Origin: Herbiconiux gentiana
GTDB taxonomy: Bacteria; Actinomycetota; Actinomycetes; Actinomycetales; Microbacteriaceae
NCBI RefSeq assembly: GCF_024978135.1
Contig: NZ_JANTEZ010000002.1
Span: forward strand, 310,001-374,000
DNA length: 64,000 nucleotides
Reading direction: 5' to 3'
Shown here: one piece after another, positions 44,140 through 52,514 of the stretch
How the letters are laid out: each line of letters starts with the position of its first letter
Numbering within the stretch: the stretch's first letter is position 1
Notes under the pieces: model-generated
Told to the model about the DNA's origin: nothing
The model's database searches: none
The model's input: only the letters and a program-made list of their open reading frames with translations
Program-made: the position numbers and the translations under genes

Positions 44140-45047
44140 TGGTCTCGGTGAGCAGCGCATCCGGCCCTGCAGCGGGCCCGGTCGCACCCGGCTGGCGGCA
44201 CGTCTACAGCGGCAAGGTGCGCGACCTGTTCGTGCCCGACGACACGGCTCCGGATGCCCGTCCCGCCGCGCTGCTCGTCGTCGCGAGCGATCGCGTGAGC
44301 GCGTTCGATCACGTGCTCGAGCCGGGCATCCCCGGCAAGGGCGAGCTGCTCACCGGGCTGAGCCGCTGGTGGTTCCACCAGCTGCGCACGGTGCCGAACC
44401 ATCTCATCGCCTCGCGCGACGGGCTGCCGCCGGTGCCCGAGGAGCTCGAGGCGCGGTCGATGGTGGTCGAGTCGCTCGAGATGTTCCCGGTGGAGTGCGT
44501 CGTGCGCGGCTACCTCTCGGGCAGCGGCTGGAAGGAATATCAGGCGTCGCAGAGCGTGTGCGGCATCGAGCTGCCGGCCGGGCTGCACGACGGCGACCGG
44601 CTGCCGCAGCCCATCTACACGCCCGCCTACAAGGCGCCGCTCGGCGAGCACGACGAGAACATCAGCTTCGAGCGCACGGTGGAGCTGATCGGGCTCGCCG
44701 ACGCCACCGCGCTGCAGGAGCTGTCGCTGGAGCTCTACGAGCGGGCGGCGGCGATCGCCGAGGCGCGGGGGGTCATCCTGGCCGACACGAAGTTCGAGTT
44801 CGGGCGCAGCCCCTCGACGGGCGCGATCACGCTGGCCGACGAGGTGCTCACGAGCGACTCGTCGCGCTACTGGGATGCGGCGGCCTACGACTCGGGCGAG
44901 CGCACCGCGAGCTTCGACAAGCAGATCGTGCGCAACTGGCTGGCAGCGAACTGGGACCAGGTGGGCCCGCCGCCGACGCTGCCGCAGGAGATCGTGGAGC
45001 GCACCTCGGCGCGGTACGCCGAGCTGCTGGAGCGCCTGACGGCCTGA
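44139..45047 (+). CDS. purC: Phosphoribosylaminoimidazole-succinocarboxamide (SAICAR) synthase
   Basis: Ligates aspartate to CAIR in purine synthesis. 302 residues, close to the long (fungal/actinobacterial) form. Landmarks are YSGKVRDLF, SDRVSAFDHVL, ECVVRGYLSGSGWKEY, and DTKFEFG with FDKQIVRNWL. ATG 44139 overlaps the purD stop (TGATG); GTG one codon earlier is also possible. GAGGAG upstream within purD serves as ribosome site. Confidence 0.96.
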   Translation: MVSVSSASGPAAGPVAPGWRHVYSGKVRDLFVPDDTAPDARPAALLVVASDRVSAFDHVLEPGIPGKGELLTGLSRWWFHQLRTVPNHLIASRDGLPPVPEELEARSMVVESLEMFPVECVVRGYLSGSGWKEYQASQSVCGIELPAGLHDGDRLPQPIYTPAYKAPLGEHDENISFERTVELIGLADATALQELSLELYERAAAIAEARGVILADTKFEFGRSPSTGAITLADEVLTSDSSRYWDAAAYDSGERTASFDKQIVRNWLAANWDQVGPPPTLPQEIVERTSARYAELLERLTA

Positions 45048-45106
45048 GCCGCCGGGCCCTCCCCCGGCCCTTCTCCGTTGTCGGTGGTGGCGGGTAGCGT
45101 CGCTGC

Positions 45107-45811
45107 ATGGACCTCATCCTCATCCCCGGCTTCTGGTTGAACGGCGACTCGTGGAACGACGTGGCGCGCCCCCTGCGCGACGACGGCTTCACGGTGCACA
45201 CCCCCACCCTGGCCGGGCTGCACTCGGTCGACGACGACCGCAGCGGCGTGACCCTGGCCACGCAGATCGCCGAGGTCGTGGCCCTCGTCGACTCGATCGA
45301 GGCGCCGAGCGAGGTCGTTCTCGTGGGGCACTCCGGAGGCGGGTCGATCATCCATGCGGTGGTGGATGCGCGGCCCGACCGCATCCGGCGGGCGATCTAC
45401 GTCGACAGCTGGCCGACGGCCGAGGGCGTCGCCGTCAACGAGGAGCTCGAGGCGGTGGGCGACGAGGTGCCCCTGCCCGGCTGGGGCGAGTTCGGCGAGG
45501 CCGACCTGCGGGGGCTCACCGACGATCTGCGGGCGTGGTTCCGGCGCATCGCGATCCCGCAGCCGGTGCGGGTGGCGCGTGACCCGCAGCGGCTGCACGA
45601 TCCCCGGCGCTGGGCGGTTCCGGTCACGCTCATCGCCAGCACGTTCACCCGCGAAGAGCTCGACGGGTACCGGGCGTCGGGTCACCCGTACTTCGCCGAG
45701 TTCCCGCATCTGTCGTCGCTGACCGTCGTCGAACTGCCCACCGGCCACTGGCCCCAGTTCACCCGGCCGGTCGAGCTCGCGGCGGCCATCGCGGAGGCGG
45801 CGCGCGCCTGA
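45107..45811 (+). CDS. Alpha/beta hydrolase
   Basis: 234 residues. The nucleophile elbow is LVGHSGGG (Ser near 70), the oxyanion region LIPGFWLNGDSW, and the C-terminal His lies in PTGHWPQF. Members act as esterases, amidases or lactonases; no specific substrate can be named. TAGCGT (45095-45100) ends six bases before the ATG. It follows purC but has its own promoter. Confidence 0.88.
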   Translation: MDLILIPGFWLNGDSWNDVARPLRDDGFTVHTPTLAGLHSVDDDRSGVTLATQIAEVVALVDSIEAPSEVVLVGHSGGGSIIHAVVDARPDRIRRAIYVDSWPTAEGVAVNEELEAVGDEVPLPGWGEFGEADLRGLTDDLRAWFRRIAIPQPVRVARDPQRLHDPRRWAVPVTLIASTFTREELDGYRASGHPYFAEFPHLSSLTVVELPTGHWPQFTRPVELAAAIAEAARA

Positions 45812-45863
45812 CGGCAGGGCCTGCGCTGTCACCAGCCGGGCGTCAGGCGTCAGGCATCGGGCG

Positions 45864-46703
45864 TCAGGCGTCGGGTGCCCCGGCGGGCGACGCGATCCCG
45901 GCCGCCACGACGCGGGCCATGGGCTTGCGGATCATGTGGTCGCTGGCGGCGACGACGTGCGTGGTGACGCCGCGCATCCGCTCGATGATGGCCAGGTTGG
46001 CCGGCACGAGGAACTCGTCGAGTCGCCCGTAGACCACCTCGATCGGTCGCTCGACCCGCGCGAGGTCGCTGATCACGGTCTGCGACTCGATGCAGTGCTC
46101 CAGCGACTTCACGAACGGCGTCCAGTTCTGCTCGGTGATCTCCATCACGTGCTGCACCGGCAGCAGCTTCGACACCACCGCCGCCCGGGCGATCGTGAAG
46201 TCCTTGTTGGCGCGGAAGAACTGGTACGCCTGCAGGTAGCCCGCCATCCGCAGCCGCACCCGCGGGTCGCCGATCTCGGCCGGCGAGAGGTACACCGGCG
46301 GGCTGACGAGCACGAGCTTCGCGACGTGCGCGAGATGGGTCGCGGCGTAGCGGGCGCCGATCAGGCAGCCGAGCGAGTGCCCCACCAGCACGAACGGCTC
46401 GGCGAGATGCAGCGAGCGGATCGTGCGGGCGAGCGCCGCGACATGCTCCTCGAGCGTGTACTCGGCGCCCTCGGGCTGCGGGCTGCCGCCGAACCCGAGC
46501 AGCTCGATCGCGATCACGCGCTGCTGCGGTTCCACCAGGGGCACCACGAAGTGGAAGGTGGCGGCGCTCGAGGCGATCCCGTGCACCATCACGACGACGG
46601 GCCCCGGATGCTCGACCGCCGGCTCCCCCGTGTCGATCGCCACGTGCAGCAACGGGGCCTTCGGGTCGTGCAGCCCCTCGATCAGATCGCCGACCCGGCC
46701 CAT
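45864..46703 (-). CDS. Alpha/beta hydrolase
   Basis: 279 residues. VMVHGIASSAATF supplies the oxyanion region, VGHSLGCL the nucleophile Ser, and ASDHMIRK the C-terminal His. It starts three bases after the stop of the alcohol dehydrogenase gene, so the two form an operon and may share a pathway. The stop lies in a run of imperfect CGTCAGG repeats (45841-45868). Substrate unknown. Confidence 0.88.
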   Translation of the reverse strand: MGRVGDLIEGLHDPKAPLLHVAIDTGEPAVEHPGPVVVMVHGIASSAATFHFVVPLVEPQQRVIAIELLGFGGSPQPEGAEYTLEEHVAALARTIRSLHLAEPFVLVGHSLGCLIGARYAATHLAHVAKLVLVSPPVYLSPAEIGDPRVRLRMAGYLQAYQFFRANKDFTIARAAVVSKLLPVQHVMEITEQNWTPFVKSLEHCIESQTVISDLARVERPIEVVYGRLDEFLVPANLAIIERMRGVTTHVVAASDHMIRKPMARVVAAGIASPAGAPDA

Positions 46704-46706
46704 GCG

Positions 46707-47750
46707 CTACGCGATCGTCGAGGCGTCGATCACGAAGCGGTAGCGCACGTCGGAGTTCAGCACGCGCTCGTAGGCCTCGTTGATGTAGTCGGCCGAGATG
46801 AGCTCGGTCTCGGGGGCGATGCCGTGCTCGGCGCAGAAGTCGAGCATCTCCTGGGTCTCGCCGATGCTGCCGATGCCGGAGCCTGCGAAGGAGCGACGGT
46901 TGCCGAACAGCGTGAACACGTGCAACGGCAGCGGCTGGCCGGGAGCACCGACGTTCACCATGGTGCCGTCGAGCGCGAGCAGCGAGAGGTAGGCGTCGAG
47001 GTCGATGACCGCGCTGACCGTGTTGATGATCAGGTCGAAGGAGTTCTTCAGGTCGCGGAAGGTCGCCTCGTCCTTCGTGGCGTAGTAGTGGTCGGCGCCG
47101 AGCTTCAGGCCGTCGTCCTTCTTGCTGAGCGTCTGCGAGAGCACGGTGACCTCGGCGCCCATGGCGTGGGCGATCTTCACGGCCATGTGGCCGAGCCCGC
47201 CGAGGCCGACGACGGCGACGCGCTTGCCGGGGCCGGCGTTCCAGTGGCTGAGCGGCGAGTAGGTCGTGATGCCGGCGCAGAGCAGCGGCGCGGCCTTCTC
47301 GAACGGGATCGACTCGGGCACGCGCAGCACGAAGTCCTCGACGACCACGACGTGGGTGGAGTAGCCGCCCTGCGTGATGGTGCCGTCGCGGTCGACGCTG
47401 GCGTAGGTTCCGGTGTTGCCCTTCAGGCAGTACTGCTGCTGACCGGCGAGGCAGTTCTCGCACTCGCGGCACGAGTTCACCATGCAGCCCACGCCGACGC
47501 GGTCGCCGACCTGGTGCAGGCTGACGTCGGAGCCGACCTCGGTGACCGTTCCGACGATCTCGTGGCCGACGGTCAGCGGGTACTTCTGGGAGCCCCAGTC
47601 GCCGCGCACGGTGTGGATGTCGGAGTGGCAGATGCCCGAGTAGGCGATCTCGATCAGCACATCGTTCGGGCCGAGGTCGCGGCGCTCGATGGTGGTCTTG
47701 ACGAGCGGCTCGGTGGCAGAGGGGGCGGCGTAGGCGTCGACGGTCAGCAT
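46707..47750 (-). CDS. Zinc-dependent NAD(P) alcohol dehydrogenase (CAD/YahK type)
   Basis: 347 residues. The catalytic zinc region is [15 protein letters not shown] and [15 protein letters not shown]; the structural zinc is held by four Cys in [15 protein letters not shown]; the Rossmann motif is [15 protein letters not shown]. This layout fits the cinnamyl-alcohol-dehydrogenase-like group, which reduces aldehydes with NADPH. ATG 47750 follows AGGAGA. The 3-base gap to the hydrolase gene implies co-transcription. Confidence 0.92.
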   Translation of the reverse strand: MLTVDAYAAPSATEPLVKTTIERRDLGPNDVLIEIAYSGICHSDIHTVRGDWGSQKYPLTVGHEIVGTVTEVGSDVSLHQVGDRVGVGCMVNSCRECENCLAGQQQYCLKGNTGTYASVDRDGTITQGGYSTHVVVVEDFVLRVPESIPFEKAAPLLCAGITTYSPLSHWNAGPGKRVAVVGLGGLGHMAVKIAHAMGAEVTVLSQTLSKKDDGLKLGADHYYATKDEATFRDLKNSFDLIINTVSAVIDLDAYLSLLALDGTMVNVGAPGQPLPLHVFTLFGNRRSFAGSGIGSIGETQEMLDFCAEHGIAPETELISADYINEAYERVLNSDVRYRFVIDASTIA

Positions 47751-47903
47751 GGGTCTCCTGTTCGGGTGGGGCCTGTCCAGCATGGCACCCTCGGGTGGGG
47801 GCCGCCCGTGCGCGGCGCCCGATCGTCGACCACAGGCTCCGGATGCCCGCCCCGGCCGGGCGCGGCGGCGAACCCGCCCGGGCCGACCCCGGCCGCGCCC
47901 TGG

Positions 47904-48542
47904 TCACGCCGACTGGGTGGCGGCCCACTCCGCGACGCGGCGCGCGCTCTCCTCGGGCGAGACGTCCTCGACCCGGGTCATGATCGACCAGCGCACCCCG
48001 AACGGATCGAGGATCGACGCGAAGCGGTCACCCGAGACGAAGGTCGCGGGCTGCTCGCGCACGGTCGCCCCGGCCGCCTCCGCCGCCGCGGTCACGGCGT
48101 CGACGTCGGGCCGGTAGAGCGCGAGCGAGAACGACGACCCCGCGGCCGGGTCGGGCGCGACGAGGCCGTAGTCGGGCAGGGCGTCGCCCAGGGTGAGCTG
48201 TCCGGTTCCGAAGTCGAGCACCACGTGGGCGACGAGCTCGCTGCCGTCGGGCGCCGCGAACCGGGTGACGTCGACGACGCGCGCGCCGAGGACGTCACGG
48301 TAGAAGGTCAGCGCGGCCTCGGCCGGCGACACCACGAGGTGCGGGGTGAGGGAGGTCGAGCCGTGCGGCAGTCCATGGGTGGTGTACAGGCCGGTGGCCG
48401 CACTCGCAGCCGCGCCGGTAGTCGGGGTGGGGGTCGGGGTGGCCGCACTCGGAGCCGTGCCGGTGGTCGGGGCGGTCGGGGTGGCCGCACTCGGAGCCGT
48501 GCCGGTGGTCGGGGCGGTCGGGGTGGTCGTGTCGTCGCTCAT
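47904..48542 (-). CDS. VOC (glyoxalase/PhnB-like) protein with repeat-rich N-terminus
   Basis: 212 residues. The VOC domain (about 58-205) shows LTPHLVVSPAEAALTFYRDVLGA and FGVRWSIMTRVED, close to PhnB/DUF1428-type proteins; enzymatic activity is uncertain. Residues about 8-50 are three tandem copies of a Thr/Pro/Ala unit (TAPTTGTAPSAATP), an addition not expected in this family. TAGCAT (48549-48554) ends six bases before the ATG, which supports translation of the repeats. Confidence 0.85.
   Translation of the reverse strand: MSDDTTTPTAPTTGTAPSAATPTAPTTGTAPSAATPTPTPTTGAAASAATGLYTTHGLPHGSTSLTPHLVVSPAEAALTFYRDVLGARVVDVTRFAAPDGSELVAHVVLDFGTGQLTLGDALPDYGLVAPDPAAGSSFSLALYRPDVDAVTAAAEAAGATVREQPATFVSGDRFASILDPFGVRWSIMTRVEDVSPEESARRVAEWAATQSA
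48394..48522 (-). repeat. Three tandem 42-45 bp repeats in the VOC gene
   Basis: Copies at 48394-48438 (45 bp, diverged), 48439-48480 and 48481-48522 (42 bp each, identical by eye). They keep the frame. Identity of two copies suggests a recent duplication. Confidence 0.92.
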
Positions 48543-48613
48543 GCCGCCATGCTAGGAAGCGCGGCCCGGCCGCGTCTTGTACTTCCACGACAGAGCTCGA
48601 CCGAGGGGGCCGG

Positions 48614-49411
48614 ATGCCCGAGCCGCACTCGAAGGGTCATCTCAACCCCGGGGCGGCGGGCGTCGCCTTCGACCGCTTCGAGCTCGGTCCCGGCCTCGGC
48701 GAGCTGGTGCGGCACGTCTGGGTCGCGCACTGGAACCTCCCCGACGGAGTCGAGCTGCCGCAGCGCGTGCTGGCCTACCCTGCGGTGAACGTCGTCATCG
48801 AGCCGCAGCGGGCCGTGCTCGCGGGCCCCGATCCGCGGCTCTCGGTTCAGCGTCTGACCGGGACGTCCTGGGCGGTCGGGGTGCTGTTCCGCCCCGCGGC
48901 CGCCGTGCTGCTCTCCGCCGATCCGCCGGCCGTCGCCGTCGGACGGCAGCTGCCCTTCGAGGGAGGACCCCGGCAGGACGTGCGCACGCTCATGACGGAT
49001 GCGCCCGCCGAGAGCGCCCGGCAGGGCCTCGTCGACGTGCTGCGTCGCTGGCTGCTGCCGCTGGCGGCCGGCGTCGACGAGCGCGGCCGGCTGGTGAACG
49101 AGGTCTGCCGGCGGGCGGAGGAGGACGCCACGATCCTGCGGGCCGCCGAGCTGGCCGAGCTCGCGGGGGTGTCGCTGCGCACGCTGGAGCGGCTGCTCCG
49201 GGAGCGGGTGGGGGTGGGCCCGAAGTGGCTGATCGAGTGCCGCCGACTGCAGGAGGCCGCGACCCGGCTGCACGCGCATCCGGAGACCTCGCTCAGCGAC
49301 CTCGCCGCCGAGCTCGGCTACACCGACTACCCGCACTTCTCGCGCCGCTACGCCGCCGTGCTCGGCGAGACCCCCGAGAACACCCGCCGCTCGGGCCGCC
49401 CCACCCCCTGA
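48614..49411 (+). CDS. AraC-type helix-turn-helix regulator
   Basis: 265 residues. The C-terminal AraC domain has two HTH elements (LAELAGVSLRTLERLL and LSDLAAELGYTDYPHFSRRY). The N-terminal about 140 residues resemble the DUF6597 sensor region (HVWVAHWNL). It is divergent from the VOC gene, so regulating that gene is possible. A GAGGGGG site precedes ATG 48614. Confidence 0.88.
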   Translation: MPEPHSKGHLNPGAAGVAFDRFELGPGLGELVRHVWVAHWNLPDGVELPQRVLAYPAVNVVIEPQRAVLAGPDPRLSVQRLTGTSWAVGVLFRPAAAVLLSADPPAVAVGRQLPFEGGPRQDVRTLMTDAPAESARQGLVDVLRRWLLPLAAGVDERGRLVNEVCRRAEEDATILRAAELAELAGVSLRTLERLLRERVGVGPKWLIECRRLQEAATRLHAHPETSLSDLAAELGYTDYPHFSRRYAAVLGETPENTRRSGRPTP

Positions 49412-49440
49412 CCCACGCCGCCCGCACGAGCGGGCGCGCC

Positions 49441-49494
49441 CGGGTCGCGCAAAAGCACCTTCGAGCCGCCGCAGAGCGTCTTTTGTGCGACCCG
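49441..49494. terminator. Intergenic hairpin between convergent genes
   Basis: CGGGTCGCGCAAAAG (49441-49455) pairs with CTTTTGTGCGACCCG (49480-49494), one G-U pair, 24-base loop. It lies between the AraC and oxygenase stops and can work for both strands. Confidence 0.8.
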
Positions 49495-49532
49495 GCAGGG
49501 TGGGGGCTGTGGGCGCGGGGGCATGGGCGCGG

Positions 49533-50582
49533 TCAGCGGGCCGCGGCCGCCGCGAGCACGCGGGCCGCTTCGCGAGCCGCGCCCGCGTTGCTGATGCCCG
49601 CTCGGGAGCCCGCGAGCTTCGCCGCGATGTGCTCGCCCACCGTGACCGGCTCGTAGAGGTTCGGATGCTCGGCCGAGACGCACGACGGAAGCGTCGCGAT
49701 CACGGCGTCGACGTCGCCGTCGTGGAAGAACGCGGCCGAGCGGCGCCGCTCGATCGTGCCGTCCACGATCGGCGGCTTCACGCGGTGCAGGGTCGACATC
49801 CAGCGCTCGTTCGTCCAGCGGGCGGTGAGGTCGCCGAGGTTGATCAGGAGCGCGCCGTCGGCCGGGCTGACGTCGTTCCACGACCCGTCGGATCCGAGCA
49901 CCTGCAGCCCGCGCACCTGGTCGGCCCAGAGCACCGTCACGATGCCGTAGTCGGTGTGCTCGCCCATCCCGGTGAGCTCGCCGTCGAGGTCGACGGTGCC
50001 GGGCGGGAGTGCGTAGTTGTTCATGCGCAACACGTCGAGGGAGTGGCCCGTGAAGGCGTCGAAGAAGCCCGCGGGGAGGCCCAGGGCATCCGCGAAGATG
50101 TCGGTCATCGTGTTCGCGACGCGCCTGGCCTCGGCGAAGTAGGACTGCACGCGCGGCTCGAAGCCCGGTGCCTCGGCGCCCGGCCAGAGGTTCTCGGCGT
50201 AGTTCTCGGCGTCGAGCTCGACGCCCGGGTAGTCGCTCCGCGCGGCCCCGACGTTGAAGGCCTCGAAGAAGTCGTTCATGCGGCTGGCCGACTCGACGCC
50301 GAGGCTGAGGCTCAGCGACTCGGACTTCGGCGCCGAGTAGCCGCGGTTGATGCCGGGCGGGGTGCGGAAGGTCTTCTTCGTCTCGATGTCGAGGGCGAAG
50401 AACTCGTCGAGCGCGTCGGCGAGGCCCTGCTGCACCGACGGCGCGATGCCGTGCCCGAGGATCTGGATGAAGCCGACCTCGGAGCACGCCGCATCGATCG
50501 CCCGGGCGACGGCAGCACGCTCCTCGGAGCTGCCGCCTGCCACATAGGGCGCGATGTCGACGACGGGTACCTGGAACGTCAT
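49533..50582 (-). CDS. 2-oxoglutarate/Fe(II) oxygenase, isopenicillin N synthase family
   Basis: 349 residues. The N-terminal DIOX_N region begins VPVVDIAPYV. Iron ligands are His and Asp in GEHTDYGIVTVL and a distal His in TLHRVKPP; the Arg-x-Ser that binds the 2-oxoglutarate carboxylate is in RRRSAAFF. The fold and motifs suit oxidation of small molecules; a natural-product role cannot be inferred because no biosynthetic genes are nearby. GAGGAGG precedes the ATG. Confidence 0.9.
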   Translation of the reverse strand: MTFQVPVVDIAPYVAGGSSEERAAVARAIDAACSEVGFIQILGHGIAPSVQQGLADALDEFFALDIETKKTFRTPPGINRGYSAPKSESLSLSLGVESASRMNDFFEAFNVGAARSDYPGVELDAENYAENLWPGAEAPGFEPRVQSYFAEARRVANTMTDIFADALGLPAGFFDAFTGHSLDVLRMNNYALPPGTVDLDGELTGMGEHTDYGIVTVLWADQVRGLQVLGSDGSWNDVSPADGALLINLGDLTARWTNERWMSTLHRVKPPIVDGTIERRRSAAFFHDGDVDAVIATLPSCVSAEHPNLYEPVTVGEHIAAKLAGSRAGISNAGAAREAARVLAAAAAR

Positions 50583-50682
50583 GGCGGGCCTCCTCGACCG
50601 GCCCGCGAGAGGTCTCGTCGGGGCCCGGGCTTCGAGGCTAGCGGCCCGCCGTTACAGGCGTATTACGCGAGGAGCGCTCGGC

Positions 50683-50925
50683 TCAGAGGTTCGTCTCGGG
50701 GCGGATCTCGTCGTACTCGCCCTGGTTCAGGATCTCGGAGACCTCGGCGAACCGGTACTGCGCGGTCGCGGGGCCCTCGGCCTCGGGGGCGTCGGGGACG
50801 AGGTGGTAGACGACCTGGCCGTCGCTGTAGGGGAGCACGAGCTCCTCGGGGGCTCCGTCGTCGAGCGGGATGGTCTGGTCGTCGAGCGGGCCGCCCGAGA
50901 GGTGGGCGAGTGCGGGTGTAGTCAT
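50683..50925 (-). CDS. Small protein of unknown function
   Basis: 80 residues beginning MTTPALAHLSGGPLDDQTIPL, acidic, with VLPYSDGQVVYHLVP. I have no family name for it. ATG 50925 is fixed by TACCCT (50932-50937) six bases upstream, with no ribosome site, so a leaderless message is predicted. The -10 overlaps a -10-like hexamer facing the divergent glycosylase gene. Confidence 0.72.
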   Translation of the reverse strand: MTTPALAHLSGGPLDDQTIPLDDGAPEELVLPYSDGQVVYHLVPDAPEAEGPATAQYRFAEVSEILNQGEYDEIRPETNL

Positions 50926-50930
50926 GCGAC

Positions 50931-50937
50931 CAGGGTA
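50931..50937. promoter_or_regulatory. Overlapping divergent -10 elements
   Basis: CAGGGT (50931-50936) on the plus strand and TACCCT (50937-50932) on the minus strand share five base pairs. Each has six bases to a start codon (ATG 50943 and ATG 50925). Confidence 0.55.
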
Positions 50938-50942
50938 CCCGG

Positions 50943-52046
50943 ATGCCTGGGGTGGGCGCTCGTCGTCTGGGTGTCGGCTGGGCATCCGGTGTGGGCAGGT
51001 GGTGCTCGGGCACACTGGTCGCGAGCGAGGGGGCGCTTCGCGAGCACGGGGCGCGCAGCGTGAGCGAGGGGGACGCTGTGGTCGAGCGAGGGGGCGCCGT
51101 GGGTGAGCAGACGGGCGGGAAGACGGGCGGGCGCGGAGGCGCCGAGCTGCGCGGATCGGTGCGGGTCGAGCCGCGCGGGCCGTTCTCGTTGACGGCGGGC
51201 ATCCGCTTTCTGGAGGGCTTCACGCCCGCGGCGCGGGAAGCGGCGGGCGCGGACTCGCTCGAGGCGGCCTTCGCGCTCGAGGGGTCGTGGAGAACGGTGG
51301 GCGTCTCGGTCGCCCAGGATGCCGCCGGCACCGTGCGCGGGCGGCTGTTCGCGGAGCGGGCGCTCGGCCGGGCGGAGCTCTCGGCGGCCACGGCGCAGCT
51401 CACGCGCATCCTGTCGCTCGACGTCGACGGCAGCGGATTCGCCGCGGTCGGCGAGCGCGACCCGGTGATCGGGGCGCTGCAGCGGCGCTACCCGGGACTC
51501 CGGCCGGTGGCGTTCTGGTCGTGGTACGAGGCGGCGGCGTGGTCGATCATCGGGCAGCGCACCCGCATGACGCAGGCGGCGGCGCTGAAGCAGCGGATGG
51601 CCGCCGAGCTGGGCGAGACCGTCGTCGTCAACGGCGGCCCGCAGCAGGCGTTCCCGGCACCGCGGGTGCTGGCCGGGCTGGGGTCGTTCCCGGGGCTGCC
51701 GGCGCCGAAGGTCGAGCGGCTGCGGGCGCTCGGCGAGGCGGCGGCCGCGAACCGGTTCGACAGCGCCGGGCTGCGCGCGCTGCCCCGGGAGGAGGCGCTG
51801 GCCGCGCTTCAGGAGTTGCCGGGGATCGGGCCCTTCTCGGCCGAGCTGATCCTGCTGCGGGGGGCCGGCGACCCCGATCACGCTCCGCTGCACGAGGGGC
51901 GGCTGGCGGATGCGGTGCAGCACGCGTACGGGCTGGCGACGCGTCCGACGCCGGACGAGCTGGAGCGGCTGTCGGCCGGGTGGGCGCCGTACCGCACCTG
52001 GGTCACGCTGCTGCTGCGGGTGGCGCTCGACGAGGCGTCGCGCTAG
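50943..52046 (+). CDS. DNA-3-methyladenine glycosylase II (AlkA-like)
   Basis: Removes alkylated bases from DNA. About 367 residues from ATG 50943. The N-terminal AlkA-type sheet starts at RGSVRVEPRGPFSL, and the helix-hairpin-helix is LQELPGIGPFSAELILLRGAG with the catalytic Asp in the following GDPDHAP. The first about 65 residues are low-complexity with repeated GAGCGAGGGGG bases, so the real start may be lower down (GTG 51060 or GTG 51099). ATG 50943 is supported only by CAGGGT six bases upstream. Divergent from the small unknown gene. Confidence 0.85.
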   Translation: MPGVGARRLGVGWASGVGRWCSGTLVASEGALREHGARSVSEGDAVVERGGAVGEQTGGKTGGRGGAELRGSVRVEPRGPFSLTAGIRFLEGFTPAAREAAGADSLEAAFALEGSWRTVGVSVAQDAAGTVRGRLFAERALGRAELSAATAQLTRILSLDVDGSGFAAVGERDPVIGALQRRYPGLRPVAFWSWYEAAAWSIIGQRTRMTQAAALKQRMAAELGETVVVNGGPQQAFPAPRVLAGLGSFPGLPAPKVERLRALGEAAAANRFDSAGLRALPREEALAALQELPGIGPFSAELILLRGAGDPDHAPLHEGRLADAVQHAYGLATRPTPDELERLSAGWAPYRTWVTLLLRVALDEASR

Positions 52047-52100
52047 CCGCACCGCCGTCCGCCCGCGCCCTGCGCCCGTGCCCGCACCGGGGATCGCCGC

Positions 52101-52439
52101 TCAGGCCGGCCGCACCCCGTCGAGCGCGTCGGCCGCGAAGCGCGGCCAGAGGGCCGTGTGCTCGAGCGGCAGCGCCACCCAGTCCTTGAACGGCCGCCCC
52201 TTGCCGCCCGGGTCGAGCAGCCCGGCGCCGTCGAGGGCGCGGGCCTCGGCGAAGACGTCCGACCCCGCGCCGAGCTTCAGCCCCAGCGCGTCGCCGTTCA
52301 GCACGGCGAACATGGTGCCCGCGAGCGTGAGCACGGGCCGTCCCATCATGCGCGACCGCCGGATGCCCGGATCGCCGAGCTCCGCCACCACGAGGTCGAG
52401 GGCCTTGAGGGCCTCCTGAGAGCTGACCGGCGCCGCCAT
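52101..52439 (-). CDS. TfoX N-terminal-domain-like protein
   Basis: 112 residues. RRSRMMGRPVLTLAGTMFAVLNGDALGLKL resembles the TfoX_N domain (in part: MFAVLNGDALGLKLG). In most Actinobacteria these proteins have no proven competence role. TAGCAT (52446-52451) ends six bases before the ATG, again leaderless. Confidence 0.78.
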   Translation of the reverse strand: MAAPVSSQEALKALDLVVAELGDPGIRRSRMMGRPVLTLAGTMFAVLNGDALGLKLGAGSDVFAEARALDGAGLLDPGGKGRPFKDWVALPLEHTALWPRFAADALDGVRPA

Positions 52440-52514
52440 GAGGGGATGCTACTCCCCGGCCCCCGCGAGCGGACGGCGCCGCGCGAGCGGACGGCGCCCG
52501 GCGCGAGACCGGCG

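Noticed and set aside
45841-45868. CGTCAGG mini-repeats considered as an operator
   Set aside because: They lie at the 3' end of the hydrolase gene with no promoter nearby; simple local slippage explains them.
48394-48522. Tandem repeats considered as CRISPR or an origin-type iteron set
   Set aside because: They are head-to-tail with no spacers, in frame, and preceded by a matching promoter and start codon for the VOC gene.
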